A stretch of DNA of 64,000 bases, taken from the NCBI RefSeq assembly GCF_003144315.1, contig NZ_MPDK01000002.1, positions 310,001-374,000 of the forward strand, given 5' to 3'. This stretch comes from Sulfoacidibacillus thermotolerans (GTDB lineage: Bacteria > Bacillota > Bacilli > Alicyclobacillales > SLC66). Positions 34,656 to 43,304 of this stretch are shown here, piece by piece. Both the position numbers and the translations under genes were made by a program. Position 1 is the first letter of the stretch, and each line of letters starts with the position of its first letter. The notes below the pieces were generated by a model. The model was not told the origin of the DNA. It ran no database searches and was given only the letters and a program-made list of their open reading frames with translations.

Positions 34656-35291
34656 ATGAAACGCCGCGATAAAGAACAAACACGCCAGCGAATTTTAGAA
34701 GCGGCCGTCGAATTGTTTTCTGAAAAAGGTTACAACGATACCCAAGTTGACGACATTGCGCGCGAATCAGAAACCTCAAAAGGAGCTTTTTATTTTCATT
34801 TTCCCAGCAAAAAAGCAATTTTTGAAGCAATGCTGCAAACATTAGTCCATCGCATTGTGCGCGATGTTGACGAAGCGATTGACGTTCGCCAAGGCGCTGT
34901 AGGCAAAATTGAAGGCGCCTTGCAAACGGTGCTAAAAACTTTTTCACGCCATGAAAAAGCTACACGCCTGCTGTTTGTCGAAGCCACGGGTCTTGGGCGA
35001 ACGTTTGACCGCCAAGTCTTAGCAGCACATCGCGCATTTGCTGGACTTATTGCAAAACATTTACAACAAGCCGTTGATGACGGCTCCATCCAGCCGATCG
35101 ATGTTCATCTAACTGCCTACGCATGGCTTGGCGCCATTCACGAAGTTTTGATGATGACACTGCTTGAACCCGAATCACAACCACTAGACAGTTTGGTCGA
35201 TCCACTCGTGCAGTTACTTGTGCGTTCACTCTCGCAAAACCAGACAGTCAAAGATCGCCAACTCCCAGAAGAACCCCCGCAACGATCATAG
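34656..35291 (+). CDS. TetR-family transcriptional regulator
   Basis: 211 residues. The N-terminal HTH is clear: RQRILEAAVELFSEKGYNDT, QVDDIARESETSKGAFYFHF and PSKKAIFEAML. The ligand domain (about 70-190) resembles FadR/YsiA-like or AcrR-like members, which sense acyl-CoA or hydrophobic compounds. AGGAAAAGGA precedes the ATG. It lies 42 bp after ilvA on the same strand. A perfect 16-bp palindrome at 42437-42452 before the enoyl-CoA hydratase gene could be its operator, but no direct link is visible. Confidence 0.9.
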   Translation: MKRRDKEQTRQRILEAAVELFSEKGYNDTQVDDIARESETSKGAFYFHFPSKKAIFEAMLQTLVHRIVRDVDEAIDVRQGAVGKIEGALQTVLKTFSRHEKATRLLFVEATGLGRTFDRQVLAAHRAFAGLIAKHLQQAVDDGSIQPIDVHLTAYAWLGAIHEVLMMTLLEPESQPLDSLVDPLVQLLVRSLSQNQTVKDRQLPEEPPQRS

Positions 35292-35307
35292 GAACATGAA
35301 ACTCATA

Positions 35308-35970
35308 CTAAATGAGCGGAGGTGATTTTTTATCACTAAACAAATGAAATAGAGTCCGTGCTACGCCTTCAGGTTGTGCTTCTTCAGAACGAGAAAGACC
35401 TCCAGAAAATACAAATTTCACTCCTTCCTCGACGGGAATGTCCAATATTTTCAAACGACTTTTGGGCACAAGCAGTGTCATCCCCGCCATTTGAAAACTG
35501 AGTGGAACAAATACTGCCACCTTCTCCTCTGCGGGTTGCCCGTCATCTCCTAACGCGAACGCTTCAAGCCCTTCTGAACGCGAAAGAAACCCGATCACTT
35601 CCACGTCAGACCCTGGAAGATGCAATAAGACGACTTTCTGAAACGCCTGTCTTTGCCCGACAAACGATTCCACTGTATCTTTGACAATTCCATATAAACT
35701 TTTTACAAATGGAACTCTTTTTAGCAGCATATCAACTGCTGTAAACAGAGTGCGACTAAACCAGTGCGTGGTAAGAGCACCTGCAATGGTGATCAGAATC
35801 ACTGTCAACAGCAGCCCAAGCCCCGGGATATAGTGGTGATCGATCGTCGTAATTTGACTGCCTAATATATTATCAAAAAAATTGAATAATTGCACCACGA
35901 CCCAAATGACAATGCCAATCGGAACGATAGTAATTACACCGTTTACAAAGTACTTCCTTAGCAACCGCAT
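35308..35970 (-). CDS. DUF502 integral membrane protein
   Basis: 220 residues. Two transmembrane segments lie at about 8-30 (YFVNGVITIVPIGIVIWVVV) and 50-70 (LLLTVILITIAGALTTHWF). Then comes KRVPFVKSLYGIVKDTVESF, the DUF502 hallmark, and a beta-rich cytoplasmic part ending in VFSGGLSR. AGGAG precedes the ATG. The function of DUF502 in bacteria is unsettled. It converges with the TetR gene. Confidence 0.88.
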   Translation of the reverse strand: MRLLRKYFVNGVITIVPIGIVIWVVVQLFNFFDNILGSQITTIDHHYIPGLGLLLTVILITIAGALTTHWFSRTLFTAVDMLLKRVPFVKSLYGIVKDTVESFVGQRQAFQKVVLLHLPGSDVEVIGFLSRSEGLEAFALGDDGQPAEEKVAVFVPLSFQMAGMTLLVPKSRLKILDIPVEEGVKFVFSGGLSRSEEAQPEGVARTLFHLFSDKKSPPLI

Positions 35971-36110
35971 AGATACTCCTATCTGTGGTTTACGCCACGC
36001 GATTCATTTGGTAAACTAGTTCTATACTTATTATAAACATGTAGCTAGAATCAGGAAAGTATATACGGCAATTCCTATGAAAATCTGTGAAAAGATGAGC
36101 AGGTGAAATT

Positions 36111-36992
36111 TTGAAGATTGAACAAACGACAATTTCCACACGGTCGCGCCAGGATATACACCGTCAACCTATCGCAAACGATCATCAAAACTTCAATACA
36201 TATTTGAAAAATCTAGAAAACAAGAAGAATCAGCCCCAAAATTACACAAATCCGACTTCATTTCCACAAGTAACGATCTCAAACAGGATGTCAATGAACC
36301 CGATTGCCGCACAGGAAGCAGCCATGTTGACAGAAGAACTATTGAATGCCCAGCTAGAAGCTGATTTTTCAGCCGCGCTCACTGGTCGCTCGCCTTCGCC
36401 TGCAAGTCTCGGGATGGCGCCACTTGCCGCTTCTCCTTCTCTACCACTCACTTCACTATCTCCCCAATCACTTTTGCTCTCAGCTGATTCCAGTCTGTCT
36501 GGGATCGCGTCGTCTAGTCCTTTCGATCCGATAAATGCTCAAGCGAGTTTCGAGACCCCTGTCGCAATCAGTAACAGTTTCCCTGTTGAATCAGCGACAG
36601 CAAATCAATCGCTCATTTTGCCGCTTATTAACACATTAGCACCTCGCTATGGTCTAGATCCAAAACTCGTTGCTGCAGTCGTACAGCAGGAATCCGGGTT
36701 TTCACCAACAGCAACCTCTCCGGCTGGGGCTATGGGGCTCATGCAACTCATGCCTAGCACTGCAAAGATGTTAAATGTCACCGCACCTTATGACCCGGTT
36801 GCTAACCTCGAGGGAGGCATGAAGTATTTAAGTGAGTTGCTCACCCGCTACCATGGTGACATCTCCCTCGCACTTGCAGCATATAATGCAGGCCCCGAAG
36901 CAGTGGATACCTATCAAGGAATTCCTCCTTATCCGCAAACTCAAGCGTATGTCTCAGATATTCTCGCAACCTTACATCGTGAGTTTGCCTAA
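36111..36992 (+). CDS. Lytic transglycosylase (SLT domain)
   Basis: 293 residues from a TTG at 36111 with AGGTGA upstream. Residues 1-165 are low-complexity and Ser/Pro/Ala-rich with no signal peptide that I can see. The catalytic domain is C-terminal: LAPRYGLDPKLVAAVVQQES with the catalytic Glu near residue 196, GAMGLMQLMPSTAKML, and ALAAYNAGPEAVD. It cleaves peptidoglycan glycan strands. B. subtilis YjbJ has a similar layout. The lack of a signal peptide is unusual, and export by another route is inferred. The stop overlaps the GIY-YIG gene by 4 bp, tail to tail. Confidence 0.85.
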   Translation: MKIEQTTISTRSRQDIHRQPIANDHQNFNTYLKNLENKKNQPQNYTNPTSFPQVTISNRMSMNPIAAQEAAMLTEELLNAQLEADFSAALTGRSPSPASLGMAPLAASPSLPLTSLSPQSLLLSADSSLSGIASSSPFDPINAQASFETPVAISNSFPVESATANQSLILPLINTLAPRYGLDPKLVAAVVQQESGFSPTATSPAGAMGLMQLMPSTAKMLNVTAPYDPVANLEGGMKYLSELLTRYHGDISLALAAYNAGPEAVDTYQGIPPYPQTQAYVSDILATLHREFA

Positions 36993-37255
36993 AGTACGCT
37001 CTGCCCATCGCTCAAACTCAATTGAACAAGTTGTTCCTTTTTTGTATGTGACATCTGTTTAATGGCATTCTCTCGACGTAATGCCGTACTGCGATCAGGC
37101 ACCTCTTCGACATAACACAGTTCTACAGGAAGGCGTGCGCGTGTATAGCGCGCACCTTTACCCGCTTGATGCATCAATACACGCCGCTGTACGTGAGTCG
37201 TCCAACCTGTATAGAAGCTGCCATCGGAACACCGCAACATGTAGACGAATGCCAT
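36989..37255 (-). CDS. GIY-YIG domain protein (YhbQ/YazA-type)
   Basis: 88 residues from the ATG at 37255 (GAGGAGGG 7 bp upstream); the longer frame would run through a terminator and is rejected. FVYMLRCSDGSFYTGWTTHV carries the GIY-YIG core, followed by RRVLMHQAGKGARYTR and the Glu-containing RRENAIKQMSHTKK. Stand-alone GIY-YIG proteins of this size (YazA, YhbQ) are probable nucleases of unclear role. Confidence 0.9.
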   Translation of the reverse strand: MAFVYMLRCSDGSFYTGWTTHVQRRVLMHQAGKGARYTRARLPVELCYVEEVPDRSTALRRENAIKQMSHTKKEQLVQLSLSDGQSVL

Positions 37256-37278
37256 CCCATCGCCCTCCTCATACAAAA

Positions 37279-37317
37279 AACAGGCGGTTTGGCACATCTT
37301 GCGCCAAACCGCCTGTT
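37279..37317 (-). terminator. Terminator after the ferredoxin gene
   Basis: AACAGGCGGTTTGGC / GCCAAACCGCCTGTT, 15-base perfect stem, followed by TTTTTT on the minus strand. Confidence 0.93.
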
Positions 37318-37335
37318 TTACCCGATTCTGCAAAC

Positions 37336-37734
37336 CTATTCAGCGTCTGCCGCTTCCAAACATCCGTCCTCAAACTGAGAGTCTGTATCACCGCGCTCTT
37401 GCCTCTGTGCTTCAAGCAACTCTCTCACCACTCGGCGCAGAGGATCCTCAGGAACAAGCACTGTCGCAGGCCCAGTAATCTTACACTGACAAGCTAAGCG
37501 AAATCCTGCTGCAAGCCTATGTTCAGAGAGATGACGCAGTTCTACTTTCGTCGGTGTCTCTAACTCTGTTTTACTATCTACCTGCACCTTACAAGTCCCG
37601 CAGGTACCATGCCCGCCACACTTGTGCGTGAGTCCAACTTTCCCAATTCGCGCCGCCTCAAGAACTGTTTGACCGCGTTCTACCGCAATCTCTGCTCGTT
37701 GCGGTTGAAACCGAATCGCCACCTTATCACTCAT
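37336..37734 (-). CDS. 2Fe-2S ferredoxin
   Basis: 132 residues. The cluster ligands are Cys39, Cys45 and Cys48 in KCGGHGTCGTCKV, plus Cys82 or Cys84 in RLACQCKI. The spacing C-x5-C-x2-C and a distant Cys is that of the adrenodoxin/isc-type or RACo-like N-terminal 2Fe-2S fold. The last 40 residues are an acidic tail (RQERGDTDSQFEDGCLEAAD) not needed for the fold. An ATG with AGAGGGATG precedes. No reductase is adjacent, so the partner is unknown. Confidence 0.88.
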   Translation of the reverse strand: MSDKVAIRFQPQRAEIAVERGQTVLEAARIGKVGLTHKCGGHGTCGTCKVQVDSKTELETPTKVELRHLSEHRLAAGFRLACQCKITGPATVLVPEDPLRRVVRELLEAQRQERGDTDSQFEDGCLEAADAE

Positions 37735-37822
37735 CGATCATCCCTCTTTAAAGCAACCACTGCTTCATTGTATCATACAATGCCAAAGAGTGGACGGGGA
37801 TGATCTTACAAAAGCGACTGCA

Positions 37823-39178
37823 TTATTCTTCCTGTCCCTTTTTCTCATCCTCCGCCTCGCTCTCTTCATCTGCTACCTCTGGAGGATACACGTGAAGACG
37901 TGTAATGCGCAAATTATCGATCTCGGCGACAACAAATCGCGCACCTTCATACTCAACTTCTAATCCCACTTTAAGCGGACCCACTAATTGTGCGTAAACC
38001 CAGCCGCCGACTGTATCTACTTCCTCATCCGATAGCGAAAAGCCAAACAGCTCATTGACCTCTTCGATCAACATGCGTGCATCAACAGATAAATATCCAT
38101 CCCGCTCTTCAATCGGCGGACGCTCTTCATCAAACTCATCCTGAATTTCACCAACCAGCTCTTCAATCACGTCCTCTAGACTGACCATTCCAGCCGTTCC
38201 ACCATACTCATCGATGACAATGGCAAGACTAGAGCGCTCCTTTTGAAGAACTTTTAATACATCATCAATTCCCATCGCCTCTGGAACTGTTACCACTTTA
38301 CGCGCTAGTGAGCGAATAGATCCTTCCCGATCAGGATGTTGCAATGCAAAACTAAATAGATCTTTACTGTGAATAATCCCGACGACATGATCTTTATCAT
38401 CTTCACACAGTGGAAAGCGTGTATGACGCTCACGTTGAATTTCTTCCAAACACTCCTCAATCGTCTGATCCGTAAACAAAGTTACCATATCCGTGCGCGG
38501 TACCATAATTTCCCTTGCCACGCGATCAGCAAATGCAAATACATTGTTAAACAATTCCCGCTCCGTCTCATCAATCACGCCACTCTCGTGACTTTGTGTA
38601 ACGAGCATGCGCAACTCTTCTTCAGAGTGAGCAAGTTCACTGGTGGTAGAAGTAATATGCGCCATACGTAAAACGTTTCGTGCAGTGGCGTTGAGCAGCC
38701 AAATTGCCGGGTACATCAGTTTATAAAATGCCTTGAGTGGAAGTGCCGATGCCATCAACCATGTTTCTGCACGTGAGATCGCCAAAGATTTTGGCGCGAG
38801 TTCGCCAAAAACAATCTGCAAAAACGTCACTAACAAAAATGCGATGACAGCAGCGACAAATCCGAGCACGCGAGGCGAAACCCCATGAATCTGCCCAAAA
38901 ACCGCAATCAACAACGGAGTAATCGAGCGTTGTGCTGTCCAGCCTAAGCCAAGGGACGCCAAAGTGATCCCAAGTTGCGTCGCCGATAAATAGGCGTCAA
39001 TCTTAGAGATTACATCCATGGCATGCTTCGCAATCTTGCTGCCTTGTTGCACATATTGTTCAATGCGTGTGCGGCGTGATCGGACAATTGCAAACTCTGC
39101 CGCAACAAAATAGCCATTTATGGCAATTAAAACAAAAGCCCAAAGTAAATCAACGAATTCATTCGTGGTTATTCCCAC
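37823..39178 (-). CDS. HlyC/CorC-family membrane protein with CBS pair
   Basis: About 451 residues from a GTG at 39178, where the family alignment begins (EFVDLLWAFVLIAINGYFVA AEFAIV); a GTG at 39256 gives 26 more residues, and the start is uncertain. An N-terminal DUF21/CNNM domain with four hydrophobic segments (1-200) is followed by two CBS motifs (IMVPRTDMVTLF ... FPLCEDDKDHVVGIIHSKDL, and a second with SSLAIVIDEYGGTAGMVSLE) and a CorC_HlyC domain (VDTVGGWVYAQLV). Related proteins export magnesium or sodium. The C-terminus is acidic. Confidence 0.9.
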   Translation of the reverse strand: MGITTNEFVDLLWAFVLIAINGYFVAAEFAIVRSRRTRIEQYVQQGSKIAKHAMDVISKIDAYLSATQLGITLASLGLGWTAQRSITPLLIAVFGQIHGVSPRVLGFVAAVIAFLLVTFLQIVFGELAPKSLAISRAETWLMASALPLKAFYKLMYPAIWLLNATARNVLRMAHITSTTSELAHSEEELRMLVTQSHESGVIDETERELFNNVFAFADRVAREIMVPRTDMVTLFTDQTIEECLEEIQRERHTRFPLCEDDKDHVVGIIHSKDLFSFALQHPDREGSIRSLARKVVTVPEAMGIDDVLKVLQKERSSLAIVIDEYGGTAGMVSLEDVIEELVGEIQDEFDEERPPIEERDGYLSVDARMLIEEVNELFGFSLSDEEVDTVGGWVYAQLVGPLKVGLEVEYEGARFVVAEIDNLRITRLHVYPPEVADEESEAEDEKKGQEE

Positions 39179-39420
39179 ACACTCCCCGTTCTTGCTCCCT
39201 TTTTCACTCCCATAGCCCCTGGGCCATAAGATGCAAGGATCACGACGGGAATTCACCTCCGACTAGATCGCCACATTAATAATGAGGACACAATTGCAAC
39301 TTAGTATAACACATGGCCCGCAAATGAGTCATTTTTCCATGAACGAAATTGGATATGCTATAATAATACGCGACTTTCATGTACAAATTCTAATTTTCCA
39401 CGCGATAAGGAGGCCATCTT

Positions 39421-39912
39421 TTGTCTAACTCACCACTAGTTGTCGAGGCATTTATTGAAATCCCCACAGGCAGTCAAAACAAATATGAATATGATAAAGA
39501 AGCCGGCGTCTTTCGGTTAGATCGCGTTTTATATTCGCCCTTCCACTACCCTACGGAGTACGGTTATATCGCTAACACCTTAGCAGAAGATGGGGATCCA
39601 CTGGACATCTTAGTATTGACTAGTTTCCCAACTTTCCCGGGCTGTGTGATTGAAAGTCGCGTCATCGGCGTGTTGATCATGGCGGACGATAAAGGACAAG
39701 ACGAAAAATTACTAGGAGTCCCAACACAAGACCCGCGCTTTGCACACGTTCAATCGCTCGCTGATGTACCTCCCCACACCTTAAAAGAAATCTCTCACTT
39801 CTTCCAGGTATATAAAGATCTGGAGAATAAAAAAGTGACAATCAAGGGCTGGGAAGACATCGAATCCGCCACTCGTATACTCAATGAAAGCAAGGCACGT
39901 TTTCAGAAATAG
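39421..39912 (+). CDS. ppa: Inorganic pyrophosphatase (type I)
   Basis: 163 residues. A TTG start at 39421 behind AAGGAGG. Motifs: EIPTGSQNKYEYDKEAGVFR, LYSPFHYPTEYGYIANTLAE, DGDPLDILVL (catalytic D-x-D-P-x-D) and MADDKGQDEKLLGVP. It hydrolyses pyrophosphate. Many Bacilli use the type II (PpaC) enzyme, so a type I enzyme here is a useful taxonomic hint. Followed by a hairpin terminator. Confidence 0.95.
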   Translation: MSNSPLVVEAFIEIPTGSQNKYEYDKEAGVFRLDRVLYSPFHYPTEYGYIANTLAEDGDPLDILVLTSFPTFPGCVIESRVIGVLIMADDKGQDEKLLGVPTQDPRFAHVQSLADVPPHTLKEISHFFQVYKDLENKKVTIKGWEDIESATRILNESKARFQK

Positions 39913-39937
39913 CCTTTCAAGCCCTAAGTCACAAAAA

Positions 39938-39969
39938 GCGTCCATCGGGCAAGACTCGACGATGGACGC
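39938..39969. terminator. Bidirectional terminator between ppa and the acyl-CoA ligase
   Basis: GCGTCCATCG / CGATGGACGC; on the minus strand TTTTTGTG follows, so it best serves the ligase gene. Confidence 0.85.
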
Positions 39970-39990
39970 GCAACTTTCAGACAAGCAATT

Positions 39991-41553
39991 TTATGAGTTC
40001 TTCTTTAACTGATCTGCTAGTTGTTCACGTAATTCACGTCGCACGATTTTTCCTGTCATATTTTTCGGGAGTTCATCCATAAATAAGATTTTCGTCGGTT
40101 GCTTGTATTTCGCCAGTCGAGTTTCGCAAAAATGCCGAATCTTCTCCTCTGTCACGGATTCGTTTTTACGAACAATGCAAGCGACTACTTCTTCCCCGTA
40201 ATCGGGATTCGGCATTCCTACAACAGCAACCTCAAGAACACCCTCATAGGTGAATAACACTTCTTCCACTTCACGCGGATAGACATTGAATCCACCGACG
40301 AGGATCATATCCTTCTTGCGATCTACGATGTAAAAGTACCCATCTTCATCCATCCGCGCCATATCACCTGTGTGCAGCCAGCCATTGCGCAAGGCAGTTT
40401 CCGTTTCTTTGGGAAGCCCGAGATATCCCTTCATTACGTTCGGCCCACGGACTACAAGTTCGCCCACTTCTCCTACAGGAACTTCTTCATCAAATTCATT
40501 TACGACTTTTTGATCAACCATAGGTAGTGAGACGCCAATCGATCCCACTTTACGCGGGCGTCCGTCAACGGGTGCAAAAGCAGTAATCGGTGACGCTTCT
40601 GACAGCCCATACCCTTCCAGAACTGTGACAGAAAAGCGCTTTTCAAACGCTTCAAGCACAGCAACTGGCATTGCTGCCCCTCCGGAAATACAGTAACGCA
40701 GTGAATGGAAGTCAACCACTCGATCTCCTGCCGCTTGTAAAATAAAATTATACATTGTAGGCACACCTGCAAAAATAGTAGCTTTGGTTTCTTCAATCAC
40801 GGTGATCACTTCTTTGGGGCTAAAGCGTGGGAGGATGATCAATTCTGCCGCGCGGAAAATTCCCGCGTTAACACAGACGGTTAAGCTAAATACATGGAAC
40901 ATGGGAAGGACAGTGACGATTCGATCGGAACCAGAGAAGCCCAGGTAAACACCTGCCATCATGGCGTTTGAACTTAAATTCCGATGTGTCAACATCGCTC
41001 CTTTAGGTTTCCCTGTTGTGCCTGACGTATAAAGCACAACCGCCAGATCTTCTACTGTCAGATCTTCCGCTACCTTTGTAAGCGGGTTATGTTCCAGAAC
41101 AGATTCATAAGAAATAAGCGAATCTGGCAAAGTTTCCTCTGAATCCCCCGCGACAATCAAGCGGACACCTGGTAATGCCTGCAGGACCATCGGTGCAATC
41201 GGAGCCATCTGTACCGGTGCGACAATCATCTTCACTGCGCTGTCTTTTAACATATAAAGCAATTCATTTGGAGTATAGAGAGGATTTAGCGGCACAACAA
41301 ACATGCCTATGGCTAGTGCGGCATGATACATTTCTAAGAAAGCATCACTGTTAGGCAAAATGATGGCCATCCCATCACCCTTGCGAAATCCTGATTCGTA
41401 CAAAAAGCCACTGATCCGAAGAACACGCGCATACAATTCTTTGTACGTGACGCGCTTGCCAAGATAAGAGTAAGCATAATCATCCCCGTGATCGCGTGCA
41501 CTCATTCGCAAATGCTCATCTAACCGAACAAACTCATCCACTACCGATCCCAC
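39991..41553 (-). CDS. Long-chain fatty-acid--CoA ligase
   Basis: 520 residues. AMP-forming adenylate enzyme: LAVVLYTSGTTGKPKGAMLT (P-loop motif A3), LEGYGLSEASPIT (A5), LHTGDMARMDEDGYFYIVDR KKDMILVGG (A7-A8) and NMTGKIVRRELRE with the C-terminal catalytic lysine (A10). It activates fatty acids or similar carboxylates to CoA thioesters. It is downstream of the enoyl-CoA hydratase (88 bp gap) and likely shares its palindromic operator. Confidence 0.93.
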   Translation of the reverse strand: MGSVVDEFVRLDEHLRMSARDHGDDYAYSYLGKRVTYKELYARVLRISGFLYESGFRKGDGMAIILPNSDAFLEMYHAALAIGMFVVPLNPLYTPNELLYMLKDSAVKMIVAPVQMAPIAPMVLQALPGVRLIVAGDSEETLPDSLISYESVLEHNPLTKVAEDLTVEDLAVVLYTSGTTGKPKGAMLTHRNLSSNAMMAGVYLGFSGSDRIVTVLPMFHVFSLTVCVNAGIFRAAELIILPRFSPKEVITVIEETKATIFAGVPTMYNFILQAAGDRVVDFHSLRYCISGGAAMPVAVLEAFEKRFSVTVLEGYGLSEASPITAFAPVDGRPRKVGSIGVSLPMVDQKVVNEFDEEVPVGEVGELVVRGPNVMKGYLGLPKETETALRNGWLHTGDMARMDEDGYFYIVDRKKDMILVGGFNVYPREVEEVLFTYEGVLEVAVVGMPNPDYGEEVVACIVRKNESVTEEKIRHFCETRLAKYKQPTKILFMDELPKNMTGKIVRRELREQLADQLKKNS

Positions 41554-41640
41554 CTCTCACATGAACTGGCAGGAGCGCGCAGATTTACACGGCGCTCATG
41601 TACGACCCGTCTACTGCCTCTCAATGAAATATACACAAAC

Positions 41641-42423
41641 CTATCGATGGGAAAAATTAGGTTTTCGCTTTTCAATGAATGCCTGGATTCCCTCTGCAGC
41701 ATCATTCGTTTGAAATGCAGCGTCAAATCGCTTAGCTTCCACTTCCACAGCTTGAGTGAGAGGCAACACTGCACCATCATCAATCGTTTGCTTTAACAAG
41801 GACAACGTCGCGAGACTGCGCGAGGCAATCAGTTGTGCCAATTCTTTGGCGGCCTGTAATGACTCGCCTTTTGGCACAACTCGATTGACAAGACCAATCT
41901 GCGCTGCCGTGTGTGCGTCAATTGGCTCTCCCGTAAACATGATTTCTTTTGCCCGCGCTTCACCAATCAACCGCGGCAAACGCTGTGTTCCTCCAGCTCC
42001 TGGGAAAATGCCGAGCTTAATTTCAGGAAGTCCTAGTATCGAGCCTTCGTCACAAATGCGCATGTCACAGGTGAGAGCTAATTCCAACCCCCCACCAAGT
42101 GTAAACCCGTGCAGCGCAGCAATCGTAGGCTTAGGAAAATAATCGATAAAATTCATCGTCTCATGAAGACGTTCTGCCATCTCAAGTGCCACTCCAGGTT
42201 GTCCAAGCGCCTCAGGAAATTCTTTAATGTCTGCTCCCGCCATGAAAGCGCGTTCACCATCGCCAGTCAAGACCACAACCCGCACATTTGCATCTTCTTT
42301 TAACTCCCGAAATCGATGCAGCAACGCCTCAGTCACCGCTTTGCTTAACACGTTCATCGGGGGGTTTACAATCGTTACAATCGCAATTCCAGCTTCTTTT
42401 TCAACACGTACAAGCTCTGCCAA
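41641..42423 (-). CDS. Enoyl-CoA hydratase/isomerase family protein
   Basis: 260 residues, crotonase fold. AFMAGADIKEF (oxyanion hole), AALHGFTLGGGLELALTCDM, and GLPEIKLGIFPGAGGTQRLP with the catalytic glutamates. Start is TTG at 42423 with AGGAGG 7 bp upstream. It hydrates enoyl-CoA in beta-oxidation. A 16-bp palindrome lies between promoter and ribosome binding site. Confidence 0.92.
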   Translation of the reverse strand: MAELVRVEKEAGIAIVTIVNPPMNVLSKAVTEALLHRFRELKEDANVRVVVLTGDGERAFMAGADIKEFPEALGQPGVALEMAERLHETMNFIDYFPKPTIAALHGFTLGGGLELALTCDMRICDEGSILGLPEIKLGIFPGAGGTQRLPRLIGEARAKEIMFTGEPIDAHTAAQIGLVNRVVPKGESLQAAKELAQLIASRSLATLSLLKQTIDDGAVLPLTQAVEVEAKRFDAAFQTNDAAEGIQAFIEKRKPNFSHR

Positions 42424-42436
42424 CGGACATCCTCCT

Positions 42437-42452
42437 TTGACTGATCAGTCAA
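42437..42452. promoter_or_regulatory. Perfect palindrome before the enoyl-CoA hydratase gene (candidate TetR-type operator)
   Basis: TTGACTGATCAGTCAA is a perfect 16-bp palindrome directly upstream of the ribosome binding site. Its size and position suit a TetR/FadR repressor of fatty acid degradation. A second palindrome, GTAACA-CAA-TGTTAC, is at 42464-42478. I did not find the 16-mer elsewhere by reading. Confidence 0.55.
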
Positions 42453-42477
42453 TCATTTTAATTGTAACACAATGTTA

Positions 42478-42660
42478 CTATTTTCGCTTCCATTTCTCAA
42501 TGATAAATCGGATTCCGGCGATCAGAAAAAGCAATCCGGCCACTCCATCAAACCCGACTTCCACACCGTGAGAATGAACTTGACTCCCTATAATACGCCC
42601 AATTTCCAACAATAAAATCGCGATTGAAGCTACCATCCAATTTTTAATTCCCCGCTCCAT
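42478..42660 (-). CDS. Small membrane protein of unknown function
   Basis: 60 residues from the ATG at 42660 (GGGAAGGTG upstream). Two hydrophobic helices, WMVASIAILLLEIGRIIG and GVAGLLFLIAGIRFII, are joined by a HSHGVEVGF loop and end in EKWKRK. No family recognised. The longer frame to 42708 lacks a site. Confidence 0.6.
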   Translation of the reverse strand: MERGIKNWMVASIAILLLEIGRIIGSQVHSHGVEVGFDGVAGLLFLIAGIRFIIEKWKRK

Positions 42661-42708
42661 CGAGGCACCTTCCCTTACTAAAATCGCCGCGCGGGGTAAC
42701 TGAGACAT

Positions 42709-42974
42709 CTTGTTACAATGATCTCAAGACAAACAGACGCTGCATATCAACCGTCATTCTTCGCCAATCTTTATGTGAACCCCCACATCTGGTCATGTGT
42801 TAGTATACCATTCCCTTTGGCCAAATGAACATGTAGGTTTGCGTTCTCGCCCGTCCAAAAGCGTATTTTTCCCCGTTTTCCGCTGCAGCTAAGAAGAAAC
42901 ATATCCAAAACAGTGGTATACTTAGCGTGGATTTTCAAGCCGAGTGATCAATAGAACAAGGAGGTCGTCATCAC
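42709..42974. other. Intergenic region without a recognised gene
   Basis: 266 bp with stops in all frames. TATACT near 42914 could be a -10 element for the zinc-ribbon gene, but no good -35 is present. Nothing else is seen. Confidence 0.4.
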
Positions 42975-43190
42975 ATGGCAGCACCAGCACCACATTCCAT
43001 TGTTTGCCCACAATGCGGAGGAAAACTATTTCGCGAAGAAAAAATCGTAGAACTTAACGCAAGCGTGATGGTTACACGTGGAATGTCCATTCCTGCACAA
43101 GTAAACGCTGTCTCCTACCAGTATGCCTGTATAGGTTGTAATCACATCTTGGATGAACAGTTTACCCATGGTCATGTCGACGTAAAGTAA
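42975..43190 (+). CDS. Small zinc-ribbon protein
   Basis: 71 residues behind AAGGAGG. Cys11-Cys14 (CPQCGG) and Cys52-Cys55 (CIGCNH) form a likely zinc ribbon. The middle is a hydrophobic beta-like segment (VELNASVMVTRGMSIPAQVN). Function unknown; similar small ribbons occur widely in Bacilli. A long hairpin follows. Confidence 0.72.
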   Translation: MAAPAPHSIVCPQCGGKLFREEKIVELNASVMVTRGMSIPAQVNAVSYQYACIGCNHILDEQFTHGHVDVK

Positions 43191-43203
43191 CTTATGGGAA
43201 ATT

Positions 43204-43274
43204 GCTAAGAGGAGAAACCCATAAAGATATGGCACAGGGATAAAGCCGGAATGTTATGGATCTCCCCTCTTAGC
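43204..43274. other. Long intergenic hairpin
   Basis: Outer arms GCTAAGAGG (43204-43212) and CCTCTTAGC (43266-43274); inner arms CCATAA (43219-43224) and TTATGG (43254-43259). The loop is about 29 nt. It lies between convergent genes but has no T run, so a simple terminator is not certain; a small RNA or protein-binding site is possible. Confidence 0.45.
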
Positions 43275-43304
43275 TACTGCTCCTAATCTTTTGCAGACGA
43301 ATCT

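Noticed and set aside
37256-37333. N-terminal extension of the GIY-YIG protein
   Set aside because: It would read through the perfect terminator at 37279-37317, and the conserved domain begins at 37255 with a good ribosome site.
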